A stretch of 64,000 nt of DNA from Desulfovibrionaceae bacterium (GTDB lineage: Bacteria > Desulfobacterota > Desulfovibrionia > Desulfovibrionales > Desulfovibrionaceae). The DNA is taken from assembly GCA_029008115.1 (NCBI GenBank), contig JAQXJC010000049.1, forward strand, positions 91,818 to 155,817, in the 5' to 3' direction. The position numbers were made by a program, and so were the translations under genes. Of this stretch, positions 1 through 10,032 are shown in pieces. The notes under the pieces were generated by a model. The model was not told the DNA's origin. It was given only the letters and a program-made list of their open reading frames with translations, and searched no databases. Numbering within the stretch: position 1 is the first letter of the stretch; every line of letters starts with the position of its first letter.

Positions 1-1584
1 GTCCATGTCAAAGGGCGCGTCCGTATTGCGGGCGGAGGTGTAGCGCGCGAAGTACCACGAGGATTCCACGAAGGTATCCATGGTGTCAGTTTCGCGGCGG
101 GCCTTGCCGCCGCAGCGGGGGCAGGTGCATTCCACAAAGGGGGCATGCTCCGGCAGAGGGGAGCGGCCGTCTTCGCGGGTCTTCACGTCCATGGGCAGGG
201 TGACGGGCAGATGTTCCTCCTGTTCCGGCACGACGCCGCACGTTTCGCAGTACATGACCGGAATGGGCGCGCCCCAGTAGCGCTGGCGGGAAATGTTCCA
301 GTCGCGCAGACGGTACTGCACTGTGCCCCTGCCCTTGCCTTCCTGCTCCAGCCGGGCAACGATGGCCTGCTTGGCGTCCTCGCTGTCCATGCCGGTGAAG
401 GGGCCGGAATTCACCAGCACGCCGGGATCGTGATAGGCCGCCGTCATGCTCGCGCTGTCCAGCTCCTCGTCCCTGGGCTGGACCACGACCCTGATGTCGA
501 GGCCGTATTTTCTGGCAAATTCAAAGTCGCGCTGGTCGCCGGAAGGCACGCCCATGACGGCGCCCGTACCGTATTCGGCGAGCACGAAGTTGCCCAGCCA
601 CAGCGGCACCTTTTCGCCCGTGAGCGGATGCACGGCATAGGCGCCGGTGAAGATGCCCTCTTTTTCCAGCGTGTCGGACTGGCGTTCCAGACGATCCATG
701 TTATGGATGCGCTGCACAAAGGCCCGCACGGCATCCGCGTTTTCATATCCCTCGATGAGGTGCTCTACCAGCGGATGCTCCGGCGCCAGCGTCATGAAGG
801 TGACGCCGTACAGCGTGTCCGGCCTGGTGGTGAACACGTCGATGGAATCCGCGCCGCCGCAGGGCTTTTCCAGGCCGAAGGTAATCTGCGCGCCTGTGGA
901 GCGGCCAATCCAGTTTTTCTGCATGGCCAGCACGCGATCGGGCCAGCCTGCTTCCAGGCGGGAGAGGTCCTGAAGCAGCTCGTCCGCATAGGCCGTGATG
1001 CGCAGGAACCACTGCGTCAGGTCCTTCTGTTCAACCTTGGAGTCGCAGCGCCAGCACAGGCCGTCAATGACCTGTTCGTTGGCCAGTACGGTATGGCAGG
1101 AAGGACACCAGTTCTGCGGCGCCTTCTTGCGGTACACCAGACCCTTTTCCAGCAGACGGAGGAAGAACATCTGCTCCCATTTGTAGTATTCGGGGCGGCA
1201 GGTGGCGATTTCGCGCTGCCAGTCATACGAATAGCCCAGACGCTTGAGCTGGGAGCGCATATTGTCAATATTGGAGTAGGTCCACCTGGCGGGATGCGTA
1301 TTGTGCTTGATGGCCGCATTCTCCGCCGGCAGGCCGAAGGAGTCCCAGCCGATGGGATGCAGGACATTGAAGCCCTGCATGCGGCGGAACCGGGCCACTA
1401 CGTCGCCGATGGAATAGTTGCGGACGTGCCCCATGTGCAGGTTCCCGGAGGGATAGGGAAACATTTCCAGCACGTAATACTTGGGCTTGTCCGATTCATG
1501 GGAGCAGCGATACACGCCGGACTCCGTCCAGCGCTGCTGCCATTTCTTTTCAATCGCTTCAGGAGAATAGCGTTCTTGAATCAT
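1..1584 (-). CDS. leuS: Leucyl-tRNA synthetase, N-terminal part (runs off left edge)
   Basis: Charges tRNA-Leu with leucine in the cytoplasm. The frame is open from the ATG at 1584 to base 1, giving 528 codons of a protein that normally has about 830-870. The N-terminus has the class I catalytic signature HMGH at residues 50-53 inside [11 protein letters not shown], followed by [16 protein letters not shown] and cysteine pairs (WCPSC, CWRC) of the zinc-binding insert. The last visible residues, [12 protein letters not shown], match the region before the KMSKS loop. KMSKS and the anticodon-binding part therefore lie outside the window; nothing suggests a broken gene. It follows nusB by 24 bp and is probably the last or a late gene of the unit starting at the dCMP deaminase. 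Confidence 0.97.
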   Translation of the reverse strand, partial: MIQERYSPEAIEKKWQQRWTESGVYRCSHESDKPKYYVLEMFPYPSGNLHMGHVRNYSIGDVVARFRRMQGFNVLHPIGWDSFGLPAENAAIKHNTHPARWTYSNIDNMRSQLKRLGYSYDWQREIATCRPEYYKWEQMFFLRLLEKGLVYRKKAPQNWCPSCHTVLANEQVIDGLCWRCDSKVEQKDLTQWFLRITAYADELLQDLSRLEAGWPDRVLAMQKNWIGRSTGAQITFGLEKPCGGADSIDVFTTRPDTLYGVTFMTLAPEHPLVEHLIEGYENADAVRAFVQRIHNMDRLERQSDTLEKEGIFTGAYAVHPLTGEKVPLWLGNFVLAEYGTGAVMGVPSGDQRDFEFARKYGLDIRVVVQPRDEELDSASMTAAYHDPGVLVNSGPFTGMDSEDAKQAIVARLEQEGKGRGTVQYRLRDWNISRQRYWGAPIPVMYCETCGVVPEQEEHLPVTLPMDVKTREDGRSPLPEHAPFVECTCPRCGGKARRETDTMDTFVESSWYFARYTSARNTDAPFDMD

Positions 1585-1608
1585 GGCTCGTCTTTTGCCT
1601 GAGGGTTG

Positions 1609-2118
1609 TTATCGGTGGGTGGCGTTACCGCTGGACTCCAGCTCGTGCACCACGGAATCCAGAATGCCGTTGATGAAGCCGCAGGCGTTCTGGTCGCCGA
1701 ACTGCTTGCCCAGTTCCAGTGCCTCGTTGATGGCAACCTTGGCGGGGACATCGCTGCGGTACAGCATTTCAAAGACCGCCAGGCGGAGCAGGGCCGCCTC
1801 AATGCGTCCCATGCGGTCAACGCGCCACTTGCGGGAGTGCCTGCCGATGATGACATCCAGTTCCGCGCAGTGCCGCCACACGCCTTCCACCAGCTCCCAG
1901 GCGAAGCCGGAGGGATACAGCGTCTCGCCGCTGCGGCCCTCCTTGGCCTGCATGTCCAGCGCCGCCTCAAGCTGCGCGGCATTGTCCGGCGTCTGCCAGT
2001 AGGCTTCGCGCAGATCGCCGATGGTGGTGGCGGGGCTGAAGGAGATGCCGTACAGTACCTGGAAGGCCAGCGCGCGCTCGCCGCGGCGGGTGGATGTTTT
2101 TCCTTTTCCCGCGGACAT
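1609..2118 (-). CDS. nusB: Transcription antitermination factor NusB
   Basis: NusB binds boxA RNA together with NusE (S10) and supports antitermination of rRNA operons. The 169-residue product has the family pattern throughout: RRGERALAFQVLYG near the N-terminus, then FAWELVEGVWRH, RMGRIEAALLRLAVFEMLYR and VAINEALELGKQFG. It is slightly longer than typical (about 140-160 aa) because of a polar tail. Its ATG directly abuts the ribH stop codon (TAA at 2121-2119, ATG at 2118), which suggests translational coupling. The ribH-nusB pairing is common in bacteria. Confidence 0.97.
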   Translation of the reverse strand: MSAGKGKTSTRRGERALAFQVLYGISFSPATTIGDLREAYWQTPDNAAQLEAALDMQAKEGRSGETLYPSGFAWELVEGVWRHCAELDVIIGRHSRKWRVDRMGRIEAALLRLAVFEMLYRSDVPAKVAINEALELGKQFGDQNACGFINGILDSVVHELESSGNATHR

Positions 2119-2589
2119 TTACATCTGCTCCAGAACGCGGATGGTTTCCAGCATGGCGGCGGCGGCCTCCACGCCCTTGTTGCCGCCCTTGGAGCCGGCG
2201 CGCTCAATGGCCTGTTCCAGATTGTCCGTGGTCAGCAGGCCGAAGCCTACGGGCACGCCGCTGGACAGCGTCACCTGCCCTATGCCCTTTGCGGCTTCAG
2301 CGCACACATAGTCGAAATGCGGTGTTCCGCCGCGGATGACGGCGCCCAGCGCCAGCACGCCGTCATATTTTTTGGAGGAGGCGGCCTTCTGGCAGACCAG
2401 CGGCAGTTCAAAGGCGCCGGGAATGCGGACGATGGTGATGTCGGACTTCTTGGCGCCGTGGCGGGTCAGGTAGTCTACCGCGCCGCCCACGAGGCGATCC
2501 ACGATGATGTCGTTGAAGCGGGTGGCTACGATGGCGAACTTCAGGCCGGCGGCAGACATCTGCCCTTCGATAGTCTTGATTTCAGACAT
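2119..2589 (-). CDS. ribH: 6,7-dimethyl-8-ribityllumazine synthase
   Basis: Condenses 5-amino-6-ribitylamino-uracil with 3,4-dihydroxybutanone phosphate, the penultimate step of riboflavin synthesis. The 156-residue product shows [36 protein letters not shown], the phosphate-binding stretch [15 protein letters not shown], and [22 protein letters not shown]. The reading frame is open further upstream, but the family N-terminus and a GGGAG ribosome site place the start at the ATG at 2587-2589. It lies 86 bp after ribE. No ribBA gene stands between them, although ribBA is often found there. Confidence 0.97.
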   Translation of the reverse strand: MSEIKTIEGQMSAAGLKFAIVATRFNDIIVDRLVGGAVDYLTRHGAKKSDITIVRIPGAFELPLVCQKAASSKKYDGVLALGAVIRGGTPHFDYVCAEAAKGIGQVTLSSGVPVGFGLLTTDNLEQAIERAGSKGGNKGVEAAAAMLETIRVLEQM

Positions 2590-2675
2590 GGAGATCTCCC
2601 TGTTGAATGCTGGTGTGTCGTGGGCGCGGCAAGGCCGGTGAACCTCCGCGCGTCCGTGGGGCGGCGTCCCGCCCG

Positions 2676-3332
2676 CTAGAAAAATCCGTGTTCCGCAAGG
2701 AACTGCTCCGTGACGCGGGAGGCGGCGGGCCGGGCTTCCCGCTGCCAGGGCTGGAGCATGCCGCGCACATATTTGCCGATGACGTCCGTTTCCATGTTCA
2801 CGAGGACGCCGGGCTTCCAGCCGCCGATGGTGGTGCGGCGCTGTGTGTCCGGGATGACGTTCACGGTCAGAAAGTCCGGGCCGCATTCGTTGACGGTCAG
2901 GCTTACGCCGTCCAGCGTCACGGAACCCTTGGCGATGACTTCCGCACCCCGCTCCGGCGGAAAGCGCAGCGTGATACGGCAGGATTCGCCAGCCGGCTCC
3001 ACGGCGTCCACCGTGGCGAGGCAGTCCACATGTCCGCTGACAATATGTCCGCCCAGGCGATCACCCACGGCCAGGGCGCGCTCAAGATTTACCGTTGCGC
3101 CGGGGGAAAGCAGGCGCAGGCTGGTGCGGCTCATGGTCTCCGCCGAGGCATAGACGCTGAACTCCCGCTCCGCGTGATGCTCCACGGAAAGGCATGCGCC
3201 GTTCACGGCTATGGATTCGCCATCCACAATGTGATCCAGCGCAAAGAGGGCGCGGATGGTCAGGCGGCATTCGCCGCCCCGGCGGTGCATGGCGAGTATT
3301 TCGCCCTGTCCCTGAATGAGTCCTGTGAACAT
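2676..3332 (-). CDS. ribE: Riboflavin synthase, alpha subunit
   Basis: Dismutates two molecules of dimethylribityllumazine to riboflavin. The 218-residue protein has the two lumazine-binding repeats of the family. The first starts [12 protein letters not shown] and contains [11 protein letters not shown]; the second contains [14 protein letters not shown] and [15 protein letters not shown]. The C-terminal tail (after VIGKYVRGM) is family-like and then extends into a short variable segment. It starts 16 bp after the ribD stop, in the same unit. Confidence 0.96.
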   Translation of the reverse strand: MFTGLIQGQGEILAMHRRGGECRLTIRALFALDHIVDGESIAVNGACLSVEHHAEREFSVYASAETMSRTSLRLLSPGATVNLERALAVGDRLGGHIVSGHVDCLATVDAVEPAGESCRITLRFPPERGAEVIAKGSVTLDGVSLTVNECGPDFLTVNVIPDTQRRTTIGGWKPGVLVNMETDVIGKYVRGMLQPWQREARPAASRVTEQFLAEHGFF

Positions 3333-3348
3333 GCGGGCTCCTTTTGCC

Positions 3349-4476
3349 TCAGCCGCGCGGGCGCAGCGTCAGATGCATATCGCCGCCGCAGATTTCGGAG
3401 TGGATAATCCGCAGGCCGATGCCCTCCTCCAGCCGCAGGGGCGAGAGGCCGTCGAACAGCGGCCGGGCTTCATTGTCGCCAAGGATACGCGGGGCGATAT
3501 GGATATGAAATTCATCGACAAGGCCGGCGTGCAGCAGCGTCAGGCCCAGCTTGCCGCCGCCCTCGCACAGAATGTAGCGGCACTGGTGCTCCGCATAGAA
3601 CTGCCGGAACAGAGAGCCGAAGTCCGGGACACGGTTGGGCTGCTCCACCGTGAGAACGCGCACGCCGTTTTTGCGCAGGGCCGCCGCCGCCGGAGAAGCC
3701 GCCGCCGCGGGCGAGGACAGGAAGAAGGTTTCTTCGGGGCGTTCGCGCAGCAGTTTGCAGTCGGCGTCTGCGGCAGGCAGCCGGCTGGTGACCACGCAGG
3801 CCAGCGGCTGCGGCCCGGCGTAGCCTTCCAGACGGGCGGTGAGCGCAGGGTTGTCGGCGCGGAAGGTGCCGCCGCCAATGAGCACCATGCCGCCGCAGCG
3901 CCCCACGCTGGCGCGCAGCGCGTGCACCTGCGAGCGGCTGGCCTCGCTGCTGATCCACTGGGAATGTCCGGTCCGGGTGGCGATGCGCCCATCCAGCGTG
4001 GCGGCCATCTTCAGGATGAGGTATGGCCTGCCCTCCTGCCAGCAGAGGAAGTCCGCCACCAGATCGCGGCATTCCTGCTCGCACAGGCCGCTGTCCACGC
4101 GGATGCCGGCTGCACGGAGCTTTTCCAGGCCGCCTGCCGCGGCAGGATTGGGATCGCGCATGCCGATGATGACATGCCTGATGCCCGCCGCAATGACGGC
4201 ATCGGAGCAGGGGGGAGTCTTGCCATAATGGTTGCAGGGCTCAAGCGTGACCAGCAGGGTGCATTCCGCAGGATCGACGCCCCTGGCTGCGGCATCACGC
4301 AGGCATTCCACTTCGGCATGCGGCCCGCCGGCGGCGTGATGCCAGCCTTCCGCCACAATATGTCCTCCGCGCACGAGCACCGCCCCCACCGTGGGATTGG
4401 GGCAGGCTGTCCAGCGTCCCCGCTCGGCGAGGGCGATGGCGTGGCGCATGAACGGTTCGTATGCAATAACTTCCAC
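3349..4476 (-). CDS. ribD: Bifunctional riboflavin deaminase/reductase RibD
   Basis: Performs the second and third steps of riboflavin synthesis: deamination of the pyrimidine, then reduction of the ribosyl side chain. The N-terminal deaminase domain has the zinc signature HAEVECL plus TLEPCNHYGKTPPC, and the C-terminal reductase domain runs from YLILKMAATLDGRIA to HIAPRILG. At 375 aa the length is normal. The start appears to be GTG (4474-4476), with an AGGA about 11 bp upstream. The ATG at 4447-4449 (MRHAIALAERG) is an alternative but has no ribosome site. It sits 66 bp downstream of the dCMP deaminase gene. Confidence 0.96.
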   Translation of the reverse strand: MEVIAYEPFMRHAIALAERGRWTACPNPTVGAVLVRGGHIVAEGWHHAAGGPHAEVECLRDAAARGVDPAECTLLVTLEPCNHYGKTPPCSDAVIAAGIRHVIIGMRDPNPAAAGGLEKLRAAGIRVDSGLCEQECRDLVADFLCWQEGRPYLILKMAATLDGRIATRTGHSQWISSEASRSQVHALRASVGRCGGMVLIGGGTFRADNPALTARLEGYAGPQPLACVVTSRLPAADADCKLLRERPEETFFLSSPAAAASPAAAALRKNGVRVLTVEQPNRVPDFGSLFRQFYAEHQCRYILCEGGGKLGLTLLHAGLVDEFHIHIAPRILGDNEARPLFDGLSPLRLEEGIGLRIIHSEICGGDMHLTLRPRG

Positions 4477-4542
4477 TGGCTGAATGTTCCTGTGACCGGC
4501 AGTGTGAACGCGGCTGCCTGGCAGGCCGCACGCGGGCCGAGA

Positions 4543-5028
4543 CTATGTGGCGTCCTCTGGCTTCCAGTCGATGGTTATAGGTGTGAAGCGTGCTTTTTCC
4601 AGAGCGATGTCGGCTTCCCGCAGCAGTTGCGCCGCCAGCTCGTCAGGATAGTCCTGAACATAAAAAATTTTTCTGATCCGGCAGTTGATCAGCATTTTTG
4701 CGCAGAGCGCACAGGGATGCGTCGTGCAGTACAGGTCGGCGCCGGAAATATCAATGCCGTTGATGGCCGCCTGTATGATGACATTCTGTTCGGCATGCAG
4801 CGCGCGGCATATCTCGTGCCGCTGCCCGGAAGGAATGCCCAGCTCCTCGCGCATGCAGCCGACATCAAGGCAGTGCGGCACGCCTGAAGGAGCGCCGTTA
4901 TACCCTGTGGCCAGTATCCGCTTGTCCTTGACGGCGATGGCTCCCACCTGCCGCCGCCGGCAGGTGGAGCGCTGCGCTACCAGAAAGGTGATGTTCAGAA
5001 AATAGTTGAGCCACGACGTGCGCTGCAT
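4543..5028 (-). CDS. dCMP/deoxycytidylate deaminase family protein
   Basis: Zinc-dependent cytidine/deoxycytidylate deaminase, 161 aa, likely converting dCMP to dUMP for dTMP synthesis. The zinc site is clear: HAEQNVI supplies His and the catalytic Glu, and [11 protein letters not shown] supplies the two cysteines. The extra N-terminal [23 protein letters not shown] matches the dCMP deaminase/ComEB group. A GGAGG lies 4 bp before the ATG. It is the first gene of the unit that continues through ribD, ribE, ribH, nusB and leuS. dCMP specificity is inferred from family resemblance. Confidence 0.9.
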   Translation of the reverse strand: MQRTSWLNYFLNITFLVAQRSTCRRRQVGAIAVKDKRILATGYNGAPSGVPHCLDVGCMREELGIPSGQRHEICRALHAEQNVIIQAAINGIDISGADLYCTTHPCALCAKMLINCRIRKIFYVQDYPDELAAQLLREADIALEKARFTPITIDWKPEDAT

Positions 5029-5067
5029 ATACCCTCCGCCGGCTACCTTACTGTTCCGGGGAGGGAA

Positions 5068-5096
5068 AGTCTACACCGCGTGGGCGCAAAAGCCAA
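5068..5096 (-). promoter_or_regulatory. Candidate sigma-70 promoter for the dCMP deaminase-rib-nusB-leuS unit
   Basis: On the minus strand TTGGCT (5096-5091) and TAGACT (5073-5068) are separated by exactly 17 bp, each matching 4 of 6 consensus bases. The site is 40 bp upstream of the dCMP deaminase start and just downstream of the glyA terminator. Confidence 0.5.
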
Positions 5097-5114
5097 GTGC
5101 GGTGGCGGAAAAAG

Positions 5115-5142
5115 AAAAAGGAGGCGGCACGGCCTCCTTTTT
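5115..5142. terminator. Bidirectional intrinsic terminator after glyA
   Basis: Perfect 11-bp stem AAAAAGGAGGC/GCCTCCTTTTT around a 6-base loop. The A-run and T-run ends make it a terminator in either direction. It lies 28 bp past the glyA stop and separates the fab-glyA unit from the dCMP deaminase unit. Confidence 0.85.
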
Positions 5143-5169
5143 CGGAAGATGAAAATACCTGTTCGCGGC

Positions 5170-6408
<1,239 letters not shown>

Positions 6409-6440
6409 GGTGGGGTTTTCCTTTCTGAAAGAACGGGGCA

Positions 6441-6462
6441 GGAGGGGGCCTTTTCCCCCTCC
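6441..6462. other. Stem-loop between fabF and glyA
   Basis: GGAGGGGG and CCCCCTCC form a perfect 8-bp stem with loop CCTTTT. In the minus-strand transcript no U-run follows, so an mRNA stabiliser or processing site is likelier than a terminator. Confidence 0.4.
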
Positions 6463-6479
6463 CTCGCTGTGAAATACTG

Positions 6480-7730
6480 TTAGGCGCCGTCCCAGCGCTT
6501 GAAGATGAGGCTGGCGTTGGTGCCGCCAAAGCCGAAGGAATTGGACATGGCGTACATGCAGTCCATTTTTTCGGAACCATGCGTCACGTAGTCCAGATCG
6601 CATTCGGGATCAGGCGTTTCCATGTTGATGGTGCCCGGCGCCATGCCTTCCTGCAGGGCCTTTACCGTGAAAACGGCCTCCACACCGCCGGCCGCGCCGA
6701 GCAGATGCCCGGTCATGGACTTGGTGGCGGATACCTTGATCTTGTCGGCATGACTGCCGAAGACCATGCGGATGGCCTTGCTTTCGGCGGCATCGTTCAT
6801 GTGGGTGGAGGTGCCGTGCGCATTGATGTGGCCAATATCCTCGGGGGAGATGCCGGCGTCCCTGAGGGCATTGCGCATGCAGGCGGCCATGCCTTCGCCG
6901 CTTTCCAGCGGGGCGGTCATGTGGTGCGCGTCGCAGGAGGCGCCGAAGCCGACGATTTCCGCGTAGATTCTGGCGCCGCGCGCGGTGGCGGATTCCAGCG
7001 ACTCCAGCAGGAGCAGGCCCGCGCCCTCGCCGATGACAAAGCCGCTCCGGTTTTTGTCAAAGGGACGGGAAGCGTGCTGGGGGTCATCGTTGTGGTCGCT
7101 GCACAGGGCCTTCAGCGCGGTGAAGCCGGAAACCCCCATCTCCGTGATGGTGGCTTCCACGCCGCCGGTGACTATTGCGTCACAGCGGCCCATGACAATT
7201 TCCGTCCACGCGCTGCCCACGGCATGCGTGCCGCTGGCACAGGCGGAGGTGCAGACCTGATTGGTTCCTTTGGCGCCAATGGCAATGGCCATCTGGCCGG
7301 GGGCCATATTGGAAATGAGCATGGGAATCATGAAGGGGGATACCTTGGAAGGACCGGCCTTCATGAGCTTTTCGTGAAAGATTTCGATGGTTCGCAGGCC
7401 GCCGATACCTACCCCCACAATGATGCCCAGCCTGTCGGCATTGCCTTCGCCGACGGAATAGCCGCTGTCTTCCATGAGCATTTTGGCCGTGGCCACGCCA
7501 AACTGGGTGAAGCGATCCATGCGCCGCGCCTGCTTGGCATTGATGTGGTCTTCAGCCTGAAAGCCCTTGACTTCTCCGGCAATGCGGGAGTCGAAAGCGG
7601 AGGCGTCAAACTGGGTGATAGGGGCGATGCCGGAAACGCCGGCGAGCAGGTTTTCCCAGCTGGTCTGCACATTGAGGCCCAGCGGAGTGAGGGCGGCAAG
7701 GCCGGTCACAACGACACGTCTGCGATCCAT
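6480..7730 (-). CDS. fabF: Beta-ketoacyl-ACP synthase II
   Basis: Elongating condensing enzyme of fatty-acid synthesis, adding malonyl-ACP to acyl-ACP. The 416-residue protein starts [16 protein letters not shown] and carries the nucleophile cysteine in [14 protein letters not shown], the two catalytic histidines in [15 protein letters not shown] and [13 protein letters not shown], and the closing [21 protein letters not shown] precedes the ATG. It follows acpP after 98 bp that hold two strong hairpins. Confidence 0.97.
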   Translation of the reverse strand: MDRRRVVVTGLAALTPLGLNVQTSWENLLAGVSGIAPITQFDASAFDSRIAGEVKGFQAEDHINAKQARRMDRFTQFGVATAKMLMEDSGYSVGEGNADRLGIIVGVGIGGLRTIEIFHEKLMKAGPSKVSPFMIPMLISNMAPGQMAIAIGAKGTNQVCTSACASGTHAVGSAWTEIVMGRCDAIVTGGVEATITEMGVSGFTALKALCSDHNDDPQHASRPFDKNRSGFVIGEGAGLLLLESLESATARGARIYAEIVGFGASCDAHHMTAPLESGEGMAACMRNALRDAGISPEDIGHINAHGTSTHMNDAAESKAIRMVFGSHADKIKVSATKSMTGHLLGAAGGVEAVFTVKALQEGMAPGTINMETPDPECDLDYVTHGSEKMDCMYAMSNSFGFGGTNASLIFKRWDGA

Positions 7731-7749
7731 GAGAACTCCTTGAATACGG

Positions 7750-7808
7750 CGGGGGGAGGCGGGCGCGCTCCCCCCGTGGAAAGTGAAAGCGGCCGCGCAT
7801 GGCGGCCG
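7750..7808. other. Tandem stem-loops between acpP and fabF
   Basis: Two GC hairpins lie in the 98-bp acpP-fabF spacer: CGGGGGGAG/CTCCCCCCG at 7750-7758 and 7768-7776, and CGGCCGC/GCGGCCG at 7790-7796 and 7802-7808. Neither is followed by a U-run. ACP is normally needed in far larger amounts than FabF, so 3'-end protection of acpP mRNA is a reasonable inference. Confidence 0.45.
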
Positions 7809-7828
7809 TGGGATGCAGGGAAGGAGGA

Positions 7829-8065
7829 TTAGCCCTTCTTGCTTTCGATGTAGGCGATGGCGTCCTTCACCTTCAGCAGCTTGGTGGCGTCGTCATCAGC
7901 GATTTCGATGTCGAATTCTTCTTCCATGGCCATGATCAGCTCAGTCAGGTCCAGGGAGTCGGCGCCCAGGTCTTCCACGAAGGATGCTTCGGGCTTCACC
8001 TGCTCGGCGGAAACACCCAGCTGATCCACGATAATTTCAGTCACTTTGGCAGCGATGTCAGACAT
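7829..8065 (-). CDS. acpP: Acyl carrier protein
   Basis: Small acidic carrier of growing acyl chains, 78 aa. The phosphopantetheine attachment serine is in the standard context [20 protein letters not shown]. The ATG at 8063-8065 ([11 protein letters not shown]) was chosen over an upstream extension because it matches the family N-terminus. It lies between fabG and fabF in the fatty-acid unit. Confidence 0.97.
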   Translation of the reverse strand: MSDIAAKVTEIIVDQLGVSAEQVKPEASFVEDLGADSLDLTELIMAMEEEFDIEIADDDATKLLKVKDAIAYIESKKG

Positions 8066-8165
8066 AATAGCCTCCAATGATTGGCAATGATATAGGCGCG
8101 GTTGGTTCCGCGGCAATCAGCGGCGTGCCGCCGGCACAGGCCCGGCAGCGGCGCGGATTAGTTCT

Positions 8166-8909
8166 CTAGCAGTACATCCCGCCATTCACGGCGAGCACCT
8201 GTCCGGTGATGTACTCGGCCCTGTCCGAGGCCAGGAAGGCCACGGCGTCGGCCACATTCTGCGCGGTGCCCAGCCGCTTGAGCGGGATGGCGTCCGCATA
8301 GCTTTTTTTGACCTCTTCCGGCAGGACGGCAGTCATGTCGGTTTCAATGAATCCGGGGGCCACGGCATTCACCGTGATGTTTCGCGCGGCAAGCTCCTTG
8401 GCGGCGGATTTGGTGAGGCCCAGCAGGCCTGCCTTGGCGGCGGCATAGTTGGCCTGGCAGGCGTTGCCCATCTGCCCCACGACGGAAGATATGCTGATGA
8501 TGCGCCCGTGCCGCTGGCGGCTCATGATCTTCGCTGCCTCGCGCAGACAGACAAAGGCGCCGCGCAGATTGACGCCCAGCACGGCATCGAAGTCCGCCTC
8601 CTTCATGCGCACCAGAAAGCCATCTCTGGTGATGCCGGCATTGTTGACCAGCACGGCCAGGTCCACCTTGTCCTTGATCTGTTCCGCGAAGAAGGAAGCC
8701 ACGGCGGCGGCATCTCCCACATTCAGCTGGAAGGCGGCGGCCCTGCCGCCGGCGGCGGCGATTTCCGCAGCGACGGCTTCCGCTTCCTGAGGCTTGCTCA
8801 CATAGGTCAGAAATACCTGATAGCCTTCGCGGGCCAGCGTCAGCGCCACGGCCCTGCCGATGCCGCGCGATCCGCCAGTGACCAGCGCGGTGGGAGTCAA
8901 CGTCGTCAT
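8166..8909 (-). CDS. fabG: 3-oxoacyl-ACP reductase
   Basis: NADPH-dependent short-chain dehydrogenase that reduces 3-ketoacyl-ACP. In 247 aa it shows the nucleotide-binding TGGSRGIGRA, the NNAG motif (VLVNNAGITRDG), the catalytic serine in ISSVVGQMGN and YxxxK in YAAAKAGLLG, then NAVAPGFIETDMT. It fits the operon, between fabH and acpP. Confidence 0.97.
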   Translation of the reverse strand: MTTLTPTALVTGGSRGIGRAVALTLAREGYQVFLTYVSKPQEAEAVAAEIAAAGGRAAAFQLNVGDAAAVASFFAEQIKDKVDLAVLVNNAGITRDGFLVRMKEADFDAVLGVNLRGAFVCLREAAKIMSRQRHGRIISISSVVGQMGNACQANYAAAKAGLLGLTKSAAKELAARNITVNAVAPGFIETDMTAVLPEEVKKSYADAIPLKRLGTAQNVADAVAFLASDRAEYITGQVLAVNGGMYC

Positions 8910-9016
8910 GTGAATACCTCGTATGATTCTTTGCCGTATCTCGAAAGCCGCGAAGCGGCAATATGAAGTGTGCGAGTGCTACTCTATTTATCAGGAAAAA
9001 GCAACCACAGGACAGA

Positions 9017-10003
9017 CTAAAATTCCATCAGCGCGGCGCTCCAGGTCAGCCCGGCGCCGAAGCTGGTGCACAGCACGCGCTGGCCGGGGAGGATAGCCCC
9101 CTTTCCCAGGGCATCATCCAGTGCCAGAGGCACCGAGGCGGCGGAGGTATTGCCATAGTCGGCCACGTTGGTAAAAACCTTTTCCGGCGCAATGTGCAGC
9201 CGGTCGCCCACGGCCTCGATGATGCGCATATTGGCCTGATGCGGCACGAGCACATCCACGTCATCAATGGAAAGTCCGTTGCGGGAGAGCGCTTCCTGGC
9301 AGATGTCCGCCATGCGCCGCACAGCATGCTTGAAAACTTCGCGTCCCTGCATTTGCAGGAAATAGTCTTCGCCAATGGGATCGCCCACGTTCCGCACATG
9401 CTCCGTGCCGCCGCCAAAGGTGATGAGCCTGCCCAGGGAGCCATCGCCGGCGCAGAGCACGTCACGCAGCACGGCCAGAGGGGCATTGGCATCCGCGGAG
9501 AGCACGCAGGCGGCTGCACCGTCGCCGAAGAGCACGCAGGTGCTGCGGTCGCTCCAGTTCATGCGGCGGCTCATGGCTTCGGCACAGATGAGAAGGATGC
9601 GGGCCTGCGGTTCGGCCAGCAGCAGGCCGCGGCAGATGGACAGGCCGTACAGATAGCCGGAACAGGCGGCGTTGAAGTCAAAGGCCATGCAGTGCCCGGC
9701 CCCCAGCTTCCCGGCGGTGAGGCTGGCCACGGAAGGGCAGAGTTTTTCAGGCGTGCAGGTGCCAACAATAATGTGGGTGATGTCGGAAACCTGGAGGGAG
9801 GCCCGCTCCAGAGCCTGCCGTGCGGCGGCAACAGCCATGTCCGAGGTCGTTTCCGTGTCGGCCATCTTGCGCCGGAATCTGATGCCGGTGCGCGAGGTAA
9901 TCCATTCGTCGCTGGTATCCACCAGGGCGCAGAGATCGTTGTTGGAGAGTATATGCTCAGGCGTATACACGCCCAGGGCCGTCAGACAGCAGCGATGGTT
10001 CAT
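9017..10003 (-). CDS. fabH: Beta-ketoacyl-ACP synthase III
   Basis: Starts fatty-acid chains by condensing acetyl-CoA with malonyl-ACP. The catalytic Cys lies in FDFNAACSGYLYGL, His in VPHQANMRII and Asn in VADYGNTSAAS; the arginine region SRTGIRFRR is also present. The ATG at 10001-10003 gives 328 aa and agrees with the family start. An in-frame GTG at 10016-10018 would add five residues, but no ribosome site precedes it; the GGGGAGG inside that extension is the likely site for the ATG, though unusually close. It starts 29 bp after the plsX stop. Confidence 0.96.
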   Translation of the reverse strand: MNHRCCLTALGVYTPEHILSNNDLCALVDTSDEWITSRTGIRFRRKMADTETTSDMAVAAARQALERASLQVSDITHIIVGTCTPEKLCPSVASLTAGKLGAGHCMAFDFNAACSGYLYGLSICRGLLLAEPQARILLICAEAMSRRMNWSDRSTCVLFGDGAAACVLSADANAPLAVLRDVLCAGDGSLGRLITFGGGTEHVRNVGDPIGEDYFLQMQGREVFKHAVRRMADICQEALSRNGLSIDDVDVLVPHQANMRIIEAVGDRLHIAPEKVFTNVADYGNTSAASVPLALDDALGKGAILPGQRVLCTSFGAGLTWSAALMEF

Positions 10004-10032
10004 AGCCTCCCCGTCCACAGGAAGAAAGACAT

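Noticed and set aside
2590-2886. Upstream extension of ribH to a 255-residue product
   Set aside because: The extension overlaps ribE in another frame and has no lumazine synthase similarity; a good ribosome site marks the internal ATG at 2587-2589.
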